Source: Bradyrhizobium sp. RD5-C2
Lineage (GTDB): Bacteria; Pseudomonadota; Alphaproteobacteria; Rhizobiales; Xanthobacteraceae
Reading direction: 5' to 3'
DNA: 64,000 nt
NCBI RefSeq assembly: GCF_019972155.1
Contig: NZ_BOVL01000007.1
Location: forward strand, 355,843 to 419,842
Below, in pieces: positions 26,049 to 34,910 of this stretch. Each line of letters starts with the position of its first letter. Position 1 is the first letter of the stretch. The notes beneath the pieces were generated by a model. The model was given only the letters and a program-made list of their open reading frames with translations, was not told the DNA's origin and did no database searches. The position numbers and the translations under genes are program-made.

Positions 26049-27242
26049 TCAGCGGAACATGCTGCGCAGGTTCTGCGCGATTTCGAACAGCGCCGGATTT
26101 TGCTTCACGACGCGCTTGGCGCGGCTGATGGCCGCCAGCGCGCTTGCCGCCGGCTTGCCGCGCAGGCTGAGCGGAACGAAGCTGTCGACGATCGCTTCGT
26201 CGTCCTTGCAGAACAGCCGCTTGTATTCGTCCGAGCCGATGCCGAGGTCGAAGGCGCGGTAGTTCATGCCGGCATGGCGATCGATGATGTCGCGCATCAG
26301 GATCAGGCCGGGGCTGAACTTGGAGTTGGCCGACATCGTGTAGGTGTTGAACATCATCGAGAACCGATGACCGTCGGAGACACCGGCGTAGATCGCAATC
26401 ACTTCCTCGTCGCACTCCAGCGCGTGAATGTCGATCGCGTAGCCCTTGCCGTCGGGGCGCGGCGCAAGGCAGGCGCTGCGGATGAACTGCTCGACGCCGG
26501 GCTCGGCGAACACGTCCGGCAGCTTCTGCTCGGCCATGCGCTGCGGCTTGACGCGGAAGAACCAGTCGAGCAGGCGGCAGACGTCGGCGCTGTCGGCCGC
26601 GACGTGATAGCGGTAGCCGGGCAGCGGCTGCAGCTTGCGCTCCTTACCCTTGAGGCGACGGCGGAACGAATTGCTGATCAGCGCTGCGGGCGCGGCGCTG
26701 GGCTCGATCACAAGCAGCGGACAGTCGTTCACCGAAGCCTGGTGCGGCAGCAACGCCAGTGGATTAGGCTGGTCCTGCCAGCGCAACGGCTGCTGGCACA
26801 ACACGAGCGCGTCGACGCGGGACCGCTCGGCAATCGAGTTCATCAGAGCCGTGATGTCGGCTTCGGTTGCGTTGGCGGCGAAGTCCTTGTCGTACAGCGC
26901 CATGTTGAAGGTCGCATGCTTGCCGCCCATGAAGCTCGCGCAGTTCGCGCCCAGGCGAGACTCGATTGCAAGCGGCAGCAGCAGCAGCGGACGGCGTTCG
27001 CTGTCATGGGCCACGACGATGAAGGGCCGCAGTCCCTCGCGCTCGCCGACCTGGCGTTGCCAGTTGGCGAGGAAATCGAAGCGCTGATAGGGCGTGTAGC
27101 TGTGTTGCGGTGTCTCGAGACTGCGCCAGGTCGCCTCGGCGGCAGCGAGATCATGAAAGATGTCGACGCCGGCGACGCGAATTGCGTTCGGCCATGGTCG
27201 CGTCCCCGCCGTCTGGCCTTCAACTGCCGCCGCCATGATCAT
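26049..27242 (-). CDS. GNAT-family acyltransferase, CelD/BioF2-like, exopolysaccharide-associated
   Basis: This protein of about 397 residues has the duplicated GNAT pattern of the CelD/BioF2-like family. An N-terminal half (ATWRSLETPQHSYTPYQRFDFL) is followed by a C-terminal half with GYAIDIHALECDEEVIAIYAG and GLILMRDIIDRHAGMNYRAFDLGIG. These proteins are often encoded with cellulose or exopolysaccharide genes and may acylate the sugar. The start is ATG at 27242; TTG at 27254 and ATG at 27236 are alternatives. It is divergent from the deacetylase-like gene, with 113 bases between them. Confidence 0.82.
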   Translation of the reverse strand: MIMAAAVEGQTAGTRPWPNAIRVAGVDIFHDLAAAEATWRSLETPQHSYTPYQRFDFLANWQRQVGEREGLRPFIVVAHDSERRPLLLLPLAIESRLGANCASFMGGKHATFNMALYDKDFAANATEADITALMNSIAERSRVDALVLCQQPLRWQDQPNPLALLPHQASVNDCPLLVIEPSAAPAALISNSFRRRLKGKERKLQPLPGYRYHVAADSADVCRLLDWFFRVKPQRMAEQKLPDVFAEPGVEQFIRSACLAPRPDGKGYAIDIHALECDEEVIAIYAGVSDGHRFSMMFNTYTMSANSKFSPGLILMRDIIDRHAGMNYRAFDLGIGSDEYKRLFCKDDEAIVDSFVPLSLRGKPAASALAAISRAKRVVKQNPALFEIAQNLRSMFR

Positions 27243-27355
27243 CTCGGAACCCAAATTTTTTAAGGTATTAATTTACAGGTCTCGGCTGGGGCCGACCTTC
27301 GCAGGGAAATGTCAACAAAGAGTAATAAGAATAGCTCGGCAGGGGGCTTGGCGGC

Positions 27356-28453
27356 ATGTGTGGGAACCGCCGGGCAGAGGCGGGGATTTTGGCGCCGGAC
27401 AACAGGATTTTGCGGCGGGCCCGGATGGAGCTCGCCTATTTCAGCGGCGCCTTCCGTCTGCGGGAGCACGAGGCCGGGAGCGCCGGGGCGATCCTGCGCT
27501 TCGCGCGCGTCCGTCCCGCGCGCCGGGCCCGGTTCCAGCCGCTGAAGTTCGAGGAGATCACGCCTGCCTTCCTCGATCGCACCATTCGCGCGCTGAAGCG
27601 CTGGAAGTACGACATCGTCGGGATCGACGAGGCTTGCCGCCGCGCGGTGACCATGCCGGAGCGCCGGCGCATTGTCTGCCTGACCTTCGACGGCGCCAGC
27701 AAGGACTTCGTCACGCATGGCTATCCCGTGCTCGCAAGGCACGGCGTCCCCTTTACCCTCTACCTGCCGACGGCTTTCCCGGATGGCGTGGGCACGGCGT
27801 GGTGGCTGGTGCTCGAGGACATCATCGCGCGCGAGAGCCGCATCAGCCTTGTCATCGATGGCAGGGAGCGGCACTTCGTGGTCTCGAGCCTGTCGGACAA
27901 ATACGAGCTGTTCGATTTCCTGTCCGGCTGGCTGCGCAAGCTGTCGCCGCCTGATCTGTCCTATGCGGTAAACGATCTTGGCCGACGCTATTCGGCCGAT
28001 GCGGCGCAATTGTCACGCAGCGCGTCGCTCGACTGGCAGGATCTCGCGAAGCTCGCGGCTGATCCGAACGTGACGTTCGGCAGCGCGACCGTGAACTATT
28101 CCGTCCTGTCCAATCTCAGGGATAGCGACGCGCAGCGCGAGATGGCGATGGGGAAGGCGGTTGCCGAGAGCGCGCTTCGGCGCCCGATCAAGCATTTCGC
28201 ATTCCCCTTCGGGGACCGCGACGCATTCCGCCGTCCGCATGTCGTGATGGCCGAGGAGGCCGGCTTTGCCAGTGCGGTGTCGACCATATCAGGGGTGGTC
28301 GAGGCGCAGGGGCGCACCAATCTCTACGCGCTGCCGCGCGTCGCATGGGACGGCCGCGTGCGGTCGCTGCGGATGATGCGCGTGCTGCTCTCGGGCGTGA
28401 TGTTCGCACCGGTGCGGCCGACCCGGCACGGGCGCGACGAGGGCGCGATCTAG
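27356..28453 (+). CDS. Polysaccharide deacetylase-like protein with degenerate metal site
   Basis: This 365-residue protein has the NodB-homology fold. The first motif is [10 protein letters not shown] (Asp112), and the third is [11 protein letters not shown] near residue 281. Motif 2, normally SHTxxH with two metal-binding histidines, reads [11 protein letters not shown] (241-251), so both histidines are replaced (Ala244, Tyr248). Classical zinc-dependent deacetylation is therefore doubtful. It could be a carbohydrate-binding pseudoenzyme or use a different mechanism. It is divergent from the CelD-like GNAT, and its stop overlaps the convergent DUF2842 gene by four bases. Confidence 0.85.
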   Translation: MCGNRRAEAGILAPDNRILRRARMELAYFSGAFRLREHEAGSAGAILRFARVRPARRARFQPLKFEEITPAFLDRTIRALKRWKYDIVGIDEACRRAVTMPERRRIVCLTFDGASKDFVTHGYPVLARHGVPFTLYLPTAFPDGVGTAWWLVLEDIIARESRISLVIDGRERHFVVSSLSDKYELFDFLSGWLRKLSPPDLSYAVNDLGRRYSADAAQLSRSASLDWQDLAKLAADPNVTFGSATVNYSVLSNLRDSDAQREMAMGKAVAESALRRPIKHFAFPFGDRDAFRRPHVVMAEEAGFASAVSTISGVVEAQGRTNLYALPRVAWDGRVRSLRMMRVLLSGVMFAPVRPTRHGRDEGAI

Positions 28454-28659
28454 GCGCGGTCGGGCCGCGACATCCAGGAGACGATCGGCATCGCCGGCAG
28501 CACCCAGCCAAGTCCCGCGACGACATAGAAAATCGCCTGGAGCAGTCCTGAATTGGCGAGCCACGGGGTCTGGGCGATCGTCATGCCAAGCAGCGACCAC
28601 ACCACGACCAGGATCAGCAGGAAGATGGTTCCGAGCAGTTTGCGGGTGCGTATGGCCAT
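28450..28659 (-). CDS. DUF2842 family small membrane protein
   Basis: This 69-residue protein has two membrane helices (about residues 8-28 and 42-62) joined by a short loop. The N-terminus [21 protein letters not shown] is typical of DUF2842, a family restricted to alphaproteobacteria with unknown function. The start at 28659 is chosen because the upstream extension comes from the adjacent repeat. It neighbours ctaA, a common association. Confidence 0.8.
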   Translation of the reverse strand: MAIRTRKLLGTIFLLILVVVWSLLGMTIAQTPWLANSGLLQAIFYVVAGLGWVLPAMPIVSWMSRPDRA

Positions 28660-28686
28660 GGCGGAGATGTAAACTCGTGATCCAGA

Positions 28687-28781
28687 GTGTTTTCGCGCGA
28701 AGTGGGTACCGGTTCGCGCTAGAAAACGCGTCAAAACAAGGTTCTGGAGCTCGTTCCGGATCGATCGGAACGCGGCTCCGG
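28687..28781. repeat. Intergenic repeat family A, copy 3
   Basis: GTGTTTTCGCGCGAAGTGG, ACCGGTTCGCG and GAAAACGCGTCAAAAC, then a hairpin CGTTCCG-ATCGAT-CGGAACG. It matches copy 1 at 1835-1930 in order and spacing. It sits between the divergent DUF2842 and ctaA genes. Confidence 0.8.
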
Positions 28782-28847
28782 GCGGCGCTTGCGCGACCGG
28801 CGCGGCGGACTATAAGGGGCCCGAAAATCCAATCAAGTCAGGGCGAA

Positions 28848-29933
28848 ATGGCCGGTATTTCCGCACAACCATCGCAGCTCCGCGCCGTCAGGGTCTGGCT
28901 GATCGCGGTCGCCGCCCTGATCGCGCTGATGGTCCTGGTCGGCGGCGCCACGCGGCTCACCGAGTCCGGCCTGTCGATCGTCGAATGGAAGCCGGTGACC
29001 GGCGCGCTGCCGCCGCTGACCGAGGCGCAGTGGACGAAGGCCTTCGAGGGCTACAAGACCATCCCGCAATATCGCGAGCTCAATGCGGGGATGACGCTTG
29101 AGCAGTTCAAGACGATCTTCTGGTGGGAGTGGAGCCACCGGCTGCTCGGCCGGGTGATCGGCGCCGCCTACCTGCTGCCGTTCCTGTATTTCCTGTGGCG
29201 TGGCGCGGTGAGCGGCGAACTCGGCCGGCGGCTGTGGGTGATCTTCGGTCTCGGCGCGCTGCAGGGTGGCGTCGGTTGGTGGATGGTGGCGTCCGGCCTC
29301 TCGGAGCGCGTCGAGGTGTCGCAATATCGGTTGGCGACGCATCTGGTGCTGGCGCTTCTGATCTTCGCCGCGATCGTCTGGACGCTGCGGCGCTTGACGG
29401 ACCATCCATCCGTGATCGCGCCGCTCAGGCTGAAGATCACGAGCGCGGTGCTGCTCGTGCTTACCTTCGTGCAGCTCTATTTCGGCGCGCTGGTCGCGGG
29501 GCTGCGCGCGGGCCGGGTCTACAACACCTGGCCCGAGATCGACGGCGGCTTGATCCCGTCGGCCGACCGGCTGTGGTTCGAGACGCCGTGGTGGCGCAAT
29601 TTGTTCGACAACACGCTGACGGTGCAGTTCGAGCACCGCATGACCGCCTATTTGCTGTTCGCGCTAGCGATCGCGCATGCGATCGATGCCGTGCGCTCCC
29701 GCGCCGGCGGTGCGGTGATAGCGGGCGCCTGGTGGTTGGTGGCCGCAATCACGCTGCAGGCGACGCTCGGCATCCTGACGCTGCTGCGTCAGGTGCCAAT
29801 CGATCTGGCGCTGACGCACCAGGCGGTCGCGATCGTCGTGCTGACGCTCGCGGTGCTGCAGGCCGAGCGCTTCGCGGCGCGGCGGACCGAACGGGACCAG
29901 CCGAATCTGGTTCCGGTCGGCCAGTCGCTTTGA
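28848..29933 (+). CDS. ctaA: Heme A synthase (COX15/CtaA type)
   Basis: This 361-residue inner-membrane protein has eight predicted helices. The family motifs are [21 protein letters not shown] near the first helix and the four heme-ligand histidine regions [31 protein letters not shown] and [11 protein letters not shown]. It oxidises heme O to heme A for aa3-type cytochrome oxidase. The start at 28848 follows AGGGCGA; the longer upstream frame crosses a repeat. The stop lies four bases from the end of convergent nadC. Confidence 0.95.
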   Translation: MAGISAQPSQLRAVRVWLIAVAALIALMVLVGGATRLTESGLSIVEWKPVTGALPPLTEAQWTKAFEGYKTIPQYRELNAGMTLEQFKTIFWWEWSHRLLGRVIGAAYLLPFLYFLWRGAVSGELGRRLWVIFGLGALQGGVGWWMVASGLSERVEVSQYRLATHLVLALLIFAAIVWTLRRLTDHPSVIAPLRLKITSAVLLVLTFVQLYFGALVAGLRAGRVYNTWPEIDGGLIPSADRLWFETPWWRNLFDNTLTVQFEHRMTAYLLFALAIAHAIDAVRSRAGGAVIAGAWWLVAAITLQATLGILTLLRQVPIDLALTHQAVAIVVLTLAVLQAERFAARRTERDQPNLVPVGQSL

Positions 29934-29937
29934 TCCA

Positions 29938-30789
29938 TCAGGACAGATAGTCGAGCCCGATATCGAGCGTGGCCGAGCTGTGGGTTATCCAGCCGGCCGA
30001 GATCAAATCGACGCCGGTGGCGGCGATCGCCGCGGCGGTCGTAGCCGTGATGCGGCCGGAGGCTTCGGTGAGCGCCTTGCCGCGTGCCATTGCTACCGCC
30101 TGGCCGAGCTGCTCTGTCGTCATGTTGTCGAGCAGGACCGCGTCGACACCGAGTGCCAGCACCTCTTCAAGCTGCGCCAGCGTGTCGACCTCGACCTCGA
30201 TCTTCACGAGATGACCGGTATTGGCCTTGGCGCGCTCGATCGCAGGACGGACACCGCCGGCGAGCGCGACATGGTTGTCCTTGATCAGCACGGCATCGTC
30301 GAGACCGAAGCGGTGATTGCCGCCGCCGCCGGCGCGCACCGCGTACTTCTCCAGCGCACGCAGCCCCGGCGTGGTCTTGCGGGTGCAGACGATCTGCGCG
30401 CGAGTACCTGAGACGGCCTTGACGAGTGTGGCGGTTGCGGTCGCGACGCCGCTCAGATGGCAGAGGAAGTTGAGCGCGGTGCGTTCTGCCGTGAGCAAGC
30501 TGCGGGCCGGGCCGTCGATGATCGCGATGACCTGGTCGGGCTCGACCGTGCTGCCGTCGGGCCGCTCGGCGCGCAGCTCGACCGCCGGCGACACCGTCTG
30601 GAAGACGGTGCGCGCGATGTCGAGCCCGGCGATCACGCCGGGCTGCCGCGCCCGCATCACGAGGCGGGCCTGCTGGCTGGCAGGTACGATGGCGTCTGCC
30701 GTGATATCGCCGGCGCGGCCGAGATCCTCGCGCAAGGCGGTTTGCACGATCGGCTCATACAGCAGCGGCAACAGGGGATTAAGGGTCAT
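29938..30789 (-). CDS. nadC: Quinolinate phosphoribosyltransferase (NadC)
   Basis: This 283-residue cytoplasmic enzyme converts quinolinate and PRPP to nicotinate mononucleotide. The family signature RKTTPGLR with the lysine-rich AVRAGGGGNHRFGL and IKDNH are present near residues 137-175. EVEVDTLAQLEE and DAVLLDNM carry the conserved acidic residues. Its ATG overlaps the nadB stop (ATGA). It is the last gene of nadA-nadB-nadC. Confidence 0.97.
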   Translation of the reverse strand: MTLNPLLPLLYEPIVQTALREDLGRAGDITADAIVPASQQARLVMRARQPGVIAGLDIARTVFQTVSPAVELRAERPDGSTVEPDQVIAIIDGPARSLLTAERTALNFLCHLSGVATATATLVKAVSGTRAQIVCTRKTTPGLRALEKYAVRAGGGGNHRFGLDDAVLIKDNHVALAGGVRPAIERAKANTGHLVKIEVEVDTLAQLEEVLALGVDAVLLDNMTTEQLGQAVAMARGKALTEASGRITATTAAAIAATGVDLISAGWITHSSATLDIGLDYLS

Positions 30790-32336
30790 GAGCGGGCACT
30801 CCTGGCTGATAGCTTGGATTCAACGATGTCGTGCGCGGCGGCGAGCGCTTCCGCACGGGTGAGGGAAGATGGCGCTGCCGACAAAGCGGTGTGGGGGAAA
30901 TCGGTGCGGAAATGACCGCCGCGGCTTTCCTCGCGCCTGATGGCGGCAATCGCGATCATCAATCCGACCAAAGCGGCGTCGGATGCCGCACTGGGACTGC
31001 GTGCGAGCGGATAGAGGCTCCGGATCGCGCGTGCGATACCGTCGTGATCGCGCAGCACGCCGAGCCCCTGGGTCAGGATCGGACGTACGGCAGAGGGATC
31101 GGAGGCGGGCGGCATCGTGTGTTCGCTCAGCATCGCGCGTGGACCTGCGCAGACGCCTTCGATGCTCTCGGCGACCCAACGCGCGCAGACGATCGCTTCC
31201 ATCAGCGAGTTGCTGGCGAGCCGGTTTGCACCGTGCAGCCCGGTGCGCGCGGCCTCGCCGCAGGCCCATAGGCCCTGCACCGTGCTGCGGCCATGGCCGT
31301 CAACCGCGATGCCGCCCATGTGGTAGTGGACCGCCGGCCGGATCGGGATCGGATCTGTGGCGGGATCGATGCCCGCCATCTTGCAGAACGCGCTGATCAC
31401 GGGATAGCGCTGCGCGAAGTCGGCGCCTGGATGCTGGCGCGCATCGAGGAAGGTGCGGTGCCCCGCGGCGCGGTGGCGCCAGACGGCGCGCGCGACGATG
31501 TCGCGTGGCGCAAGCTCGGCGCCGGGCTGATCGGCCATGAAGCGCTGCCCGGTCTCGTCGATCAGGGTCGCGCCGTCGCCGCGGATCGCCTCGGTCAGCA
31601 GTGGCATCGGGCGTGACGGCCCGTCGAATGCGGTCGGATGAAACTGGACGAATTCGAGATCCGACAGCTTTGCGCCGGCATGGGCCGCGAGCGCGAGCCC
31701 CTGGCCGAAACATCCGCCGGGATTGGTGCTGTCTGAAAACAGCCCGCCGATGCCGCCGGTCGCGATCACCACACGATTGGTCGCGATCGTCAGAGCACCG
31801 CGGTCGCTGGCTGCGAGCACGCCCTTGACCGCATTGTCCTCGACCAGCAGCCGCCGCGCCTCGACGCCTTCCAGCAAGGTGATCGACGGCGTCTGGCGGA
31901 CCGCGGATATCAGCGCGCGCATGATCTCGCGGCCGGTGCCGTCACCGGTGGCGTGCACGATGCGGTTGCGGCCGTGCGCGGCCTCGAGCCCGAGACGCCA
32001 GCTGCCGTCGGCGCGTCGGTCGAAGGCGACGCCGAGCTCAGCGAGATGCTCCACGGCGGCAGGCGCGGCGTGGACGATCCGGGATGCTGCGGCCGCATCA
32101 CAGAGGCCGGCACCCGCAGCAAGAGTATCGGCGAGATGGAGGGCAGGGGTGTCATCCGCGCCGACCGGCGCGGCGAGACCACCTTGAGCCCACATGCTGG
32201 AGGCTTCCGCGCCGAGCGGCGATTTCGACAGCAGCACGACCGGCTCGGGCGCGAGCTGCAGCGCGGTCATCAGCCCCGCGGCGCCGCCGCCGATGATCAC
32301 CGGGCGGCCGTTGAGATCGGAGATATCGGTACTCAT
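30786..32336 (-). CDS. nadB: L-aspartate oxidase (NadB)
   Basis: This 516-residue flavoprotein oxidises aspartate to iminoaspartate for NadA. The FAD-binding [13 protein letters not shown] lies at residues 15-27, [14 protein letters not shown] near 47, and [14 protein letters not shown] and [18 protein letters not shown] are the fumarate-reductase-type active-site segments. The start at 32336 overlaps the nadA stop (ATGA); the longer upstream frame overlaps nadA and is spurious. Confidence 0.96.
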   Translation of the reverse strand: MSTDISDLNGRPVIIGGGAAGLMTALQLAPEPVVLLSKSPLGAEASSMWAQGGLAAPVGADDTPALHLADTLAAGAGLCDAAAASRIVHAAPAAVEHLAELGVAFDRRADGSWRLGLEAAHGRNRIVHATGDGTGREIMRALISAVRQTPSITLLEGVEARRLLVEDNAVKGVLAASDRGALTIATNRVVIATGGIGGLFSDSTNPGGCFGQGLALAAHAGAKLSDLEFVQFHPTAFDGPSRPMPLLTEAIRGDGATLIDETGQRFMADQPGAELAPRDIVARAVWRHRAAGHRTFLDARQHPGADFAQRYPVISAFCKMAGIDPATDPIPIRPAVHYHMGGIAVDGHGRSTVQGLWACGEAARTGLHGANRLASNSLMEAIVCARWVAESIEGVCAGPRAMLSEHTMPPASDPSAVRPILTQGLGVLRDHDGIARAIRSLYPLARSPSAASDAALVGLMIAIAAIRREESRGGHFRTDFPHTALSAAPSSLTRAEALAAAHDIVESKLSARSARS

Positions 32337-33319
32337 ATCGCCAGCATCCTTTCGACACTCCTGCGCGCGCGATCGGCGATCGCGGGATCGATCATGACCT
32401 CGTGCTGATTGGTCTCCAGCGCGTGGCGGATGTTCTTCAGCGTGATCCGCTTCATGTGCGGACAGAGATTGCAGGGCCGGACGAAGTCGACATCGGGATT
32501 GCGGGCCGCGATGTTGTCGCTCATCGAGCATTCCGTCAGCAGCACCACACGCGGCGGACGCTTGGTCTCGACGAACGACTGCATCGCAGCCGTCGAGCCG
32601 GAAAAGTCCGCTTCGGCGACCACCTCGGGCAGGCATTCCGGATGCGCCAGAACGGTGACATCGGGATAATTCTCACGCAGCTGACGCACGTCGTCGGCGG
32701 TGAACAGCTCATGCACCTCGCAATGGCCCTTCCAGGCGATGATCTTCTTGCTGGTCTGCTTGGCGATGTTCTGCGCCAGATATTCATCCGGCAGCATGAT
32801 GACGCGCTCGGCGTCGAGCGATTCCACGATCCTGAGCGCATTGCCTGACGTGCAGCAGATGTCGGACTCCGCCTTCACCGCGGTCGACGTGTTGACATAG
32901 GCAACCACGGGCGCGTCCGGGTAGCGCGCGCGCATCAGCCGCACGTCGGCTGGCGTGATGGAGTCCGCCAGCGAGCAGCCGGCCTTGAGGTCCGGGATCA
33001 GCACGGTCTTGGCCGGGTTCAAGAGCTTCGCCGTCTCGGCCATGAAGTGCACGCCCGCGAGCACGATGACATCGGCGTCGACCTTGGTTGCTTCACGCGC
33101 GAGCAAGAGACTGTCGCCGACGATATCGGCGACGCCGTGGAAGATCTCCGGCGTCTGGTAGTTGTGTGCCAGCACCACCGCATTGCGGCGGCGTTTCAGT
33201 TCGAGGATCGCGTCGACGTCCTCGGCGAACGTGGCCCATTCGAATGGCGGGATGACGCGCTTGACGCGCTCATAGAGCGGCGCGGTGCGGGTGAGCAGAT
33301 CGGTATCGAGTGCAACCAT
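32333..33319 (-). CDS. nadA: Quinolinate synthase (NadA)
   Basis: This 328-residue enzyme condenses iminoaspartate with dihydroxyacetone phosphate. The three cysteine ligands of its 4Fe-4S cluster are visible in [18 protein letters not shown] and [10 protein letters not shown]. The ATG at 33319 is preceded by AAGGAGAG, which lies inside an operator-like palindrome. It is the first gene of the operon, directly downstream of nrtR. Confidence 0.97.
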   Translation of the reverse strand: MVALDTDLLTRTAPLYERVKRVIPPFEWATFAEDVDAILELKRRRNAVVLAHNYQTPEIFHGVADIVGDSLLLAREATKVDADVIVLAGVHFMAETAKLLNPAKTVLIPDLKAGCSLADSITPADVRLMRARYPDAPVVAYVNTSTAVKAESDICCTSGNALRIVESLDAERVIMLPDEYLAQNIAKQTSKKIIAWKGHCEVHELFTADDVRQLRENYPDVTVLAHPECLPEVVAEADFSGSTAAMQSFVETKRPPRVVLLTECSMSDNIAARNPDVDFVRPCNLCPHMKRITLKNIRHALETNQHEVMIDPAIADRARRSVERMLAI

Positions 33320-33340
33320 TTATACTCTCCTTGAGCATAA
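33320..33340. promoter_or_regulatory. NrtR operator 1, overlapping the nadA ribosome-binding site
   Basis: A 21-base palindrome with left arm TTATACTCT, centre CCT and right arm TGAGCATAA (seven of nine positions complementary). It abuts the nadA start codon and contains its Shine-Dalgarno sequence on the minus strand. A near copy is at 33347-33367. Confidence 0.75.
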
Positions 33341-33346
33341 GATGGT

Positions 33347-33367
33347 TTATACTTATCCTGAGCATAA
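33347..33367. promoter_or_regulatory. NrtR operator 2, between promoter boxes of nadABC
   Basis: The arms are TTATACTTA and TGAGCATAA around TCC, again seven of nine complementary. It lies 27 bases from operator 1, between a minus-strand TTGACA and a TATAAA. Confidence 0.75.
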
Positions 33368-33377
33368 GGCATGTCAA
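33348..33377 (-). promoter_or_regulatory. Promoter of nadA-nadB-nadC
   Basis: On the minus strand a perfect TTGACA (33372-33377) overlaps the nrtR stop codon. Downstream, TATAAA lies 20 bases away, longer than usual; TAAGTA at 16 bases is an alternative -10. Operator 2 fills the spacer, which suits repression by blocking RNA polymerase. Confidence 0.55.
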
Positions 33378-34333
33378 GTGCGCGAAAGCGGGAGCTTGGT
33401 GCCGGCGACGGCCCGTTCGGCCAAGACGGCGTGGCGGAAGCGGAACAGCTTGGCCGGCCGTCCGACGGTATCGGCGGCCATTGCGCCAGTCTCTTCAACG
33501 AGTTCCTGCTGCTCGATGAGCCGGCGGAAGTTCTGCTTGTGGACCAGCCGGCCTGCGAGTGCCTCAACACTGCGTTGCAGTTGCAGCAGGGTGAACTCGG
33601 CCGGCATCAATTCGAATACCACCGGACGGTATTTGATCTTGGCGCGCAGCCGCGCGATTCCGGTCGCGAGGATGCGGCGATGATCCGCCGACATCGGCTT
33701 GCCCGGCACGATCGGCGCCTCGCGGTCATGCGCGCGCCCGGCTTCCGGGATCAGCAACGCCTCGTAGAGCAGCTCGTAGCGCTGCAGCACGAGTTCTTCG
33801 TTCCAGTCGCGATCGTCGAGGCCGAAGGTGATCGCGCAGCGCTGCCAGCGCTCGCGCTGCAGTGTTGGTGATGGTGCTGCCTTCGCCCATGTCTTCAGCT
33901 TCGGCGCGATCATCTTCGCAAGGCAGACCGGCGTGCCGGCGCGATGATCCTCCCAGGGGAAATAGTCGTACCAGCCGGACCAATGTGCCTCAAAACCTTC
34001 GCCGACCTGGTCCTCGCGGGTCAGGCCGAGATAGCTGATCGAGACGCTGTGCGGCGTCCTGGCGTCGCCGGACCGGCCGCGGTCGGCAAAGGTGTAGAGC
34101 TGCTCGACATAGCCGAGCGGATGGCCAGTCTGCGCCTCGACCCAGGCGCGCAGCGCGGTCTGCAGCGAGCGATGGGTGAACTCGAACGGGCCGCTCGGCA
34201 GCGCGGAGCCGCCGGCGATGGTCATGATCCTCGGCGTGCCGTCGGTGACGGCGACCAGCACCGCGACGAGGTCGGCGGTCACAGCGTTGCCCGAAGCCGG
34301 TGCGCTGGTTTTCTTCTGCGGCGATCTGGCCAC
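33374..34333 (-). CDS. nrtR: NrtR-type Nudix-related transcriptional repressor of NAD biosynthesis
   Basis: This 319-residue protein has an N-terminal Nudix-fold domain (about 20-165) whose Nudix box is degenerate (RAWVEAQTGHPLG lacks the catalytic glutamates), as expected of the ADP-ribose-sensing NrtR repressors. The C-terminal winged helix contains ARLRAKIKYRPVVFELMPAEF, LQLQRSVEALAGRLVHKQNF and GRPAKLFRFR. It lies directly upstream of nadABC in the same direction. NrtR binds DNA when ADP-ribose is low. The two palindromes before nadA are its likely sites. Confidence 0.88.
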   Translation of the reverse strand: MARSPQKKTSAPASGNAVTADLVAVLVAVTDGTPRIMTIAGGSALPSGPFEFTHRSLQTALRAWVEAQTGHPLGYVEQLYTFADRGRSGDARTPHSVSISYLGLTREDQVGEGFEAHWSGWYDYFPWEDHRAGTPVCLAKMIAPKLKTWAKAAPSPTLQRERWQRCAITFGLDDRDWNEELVLQRYELLYEALLIPEAGRAHDREAPIVPGKPMSADHRRILATGIARLRAKIKYRPVVFELMPAEFTLLQLQRSVEALAGRLVHKQNFRRLIEQQELVEETGAMAADTVGRPAKLFRFRHAVLAERAVAGTKLPLSRT

Positions 34334-34347
34334 GCGCGTGTCCCGGG

Positions 34348-34752
34348 CTAGCAGTAGCCGTAGACGCCGCAGGCGTAGGGCAGGCGGTCCCAGTAGGTCA
34401 CATAGGCGCCGCCGTAATAGGGGCCGTAATAATTGTAGGAGTGCCAGTTGCCGTAATAGCCGGGCAATGACGACGATCCAGGCAGCAGCGGTTCACCCTG
34501 CATGTACGGGATGTACGGCTCTGAGTTGAGCGGGATCACCTTGGGCTCGACGACCACGAGCTGGCGTCCGCGCCGCACATAGGTCGGTGACGTGATGGTG
34601 GTGCGGTAGGCGTATTGTCGGCGCGGCAGACCCGCCGGCAGCTGGCGCGCGGCCTTGACGGTGGCGCGTTTGGTGACGACAGGGCCGTCGGCGGCGTCAG
34701 CAGGCGAAATCGCAAACAGCGCGATCGCGAGCGGCAATATCCAGCGCAGCAT
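34348..34752 (-). CDS. Small secreted Tyr/Gly/Pro-rich protein of unknown function
   Basis: This 134-residue protein starts with a clear signal peptide (basic start, hydrophobic core LPLAIALFAI, cleavage near ADA at 20-22). The mature part has a basic segment and then a C-terminal tail rich in Tyr, Gly and Pro, with two cysteines in the last ten residues. I do not recognise a named family. ATG at 34752 is preferred because GGGAG lies eight bases upstream; a TTG one codon earlier is possible. Two 13-base direct repeats lie upstream. Confidence 0.7.
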   Translation of the reverse strand: MLRWILPLAIALFAISPADAADGPVVTKRATVKAARQLPAGLPRRQYAYRTTITSPTYVRRGRQLVVVEPKVIPLNSEPYIPYMQGEPLLPGSSSLPGYYGNWHSYNYYGPYYGGAYVTYWDRLPYACGVYGYC

Positions 34753-34805
34753 CAATGGTCTCCCGAATCATCCGGAGCCTATCACTGCCACTTTATGCCG
34801 GATTG

Positions 34806-34846
34806 AGCGTTAACGAGAGACCCGTCGGTATTAAGCGTTAACGAGA
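34806..34846. promoter_or_regulatory. Direct repeat AGCGTTAACGAGA, two copies
   Basis: Identical 13-base copies at 34806-34818 and 34834-34846 are 28 bases apart. Each contains the palindrome GTTAAC. They lie 54-94 bases upstream of the small secreted protein. Their role is unknown; a regulator site is possible. Confidence 0.4.
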
Positions 34847-34910
34847 CGGTCGGTTCGGGCAAGGTTGCCGGAGCGATGCGGGTGCACCGCTCCCGGAACC
34901 AACGTCGGGA

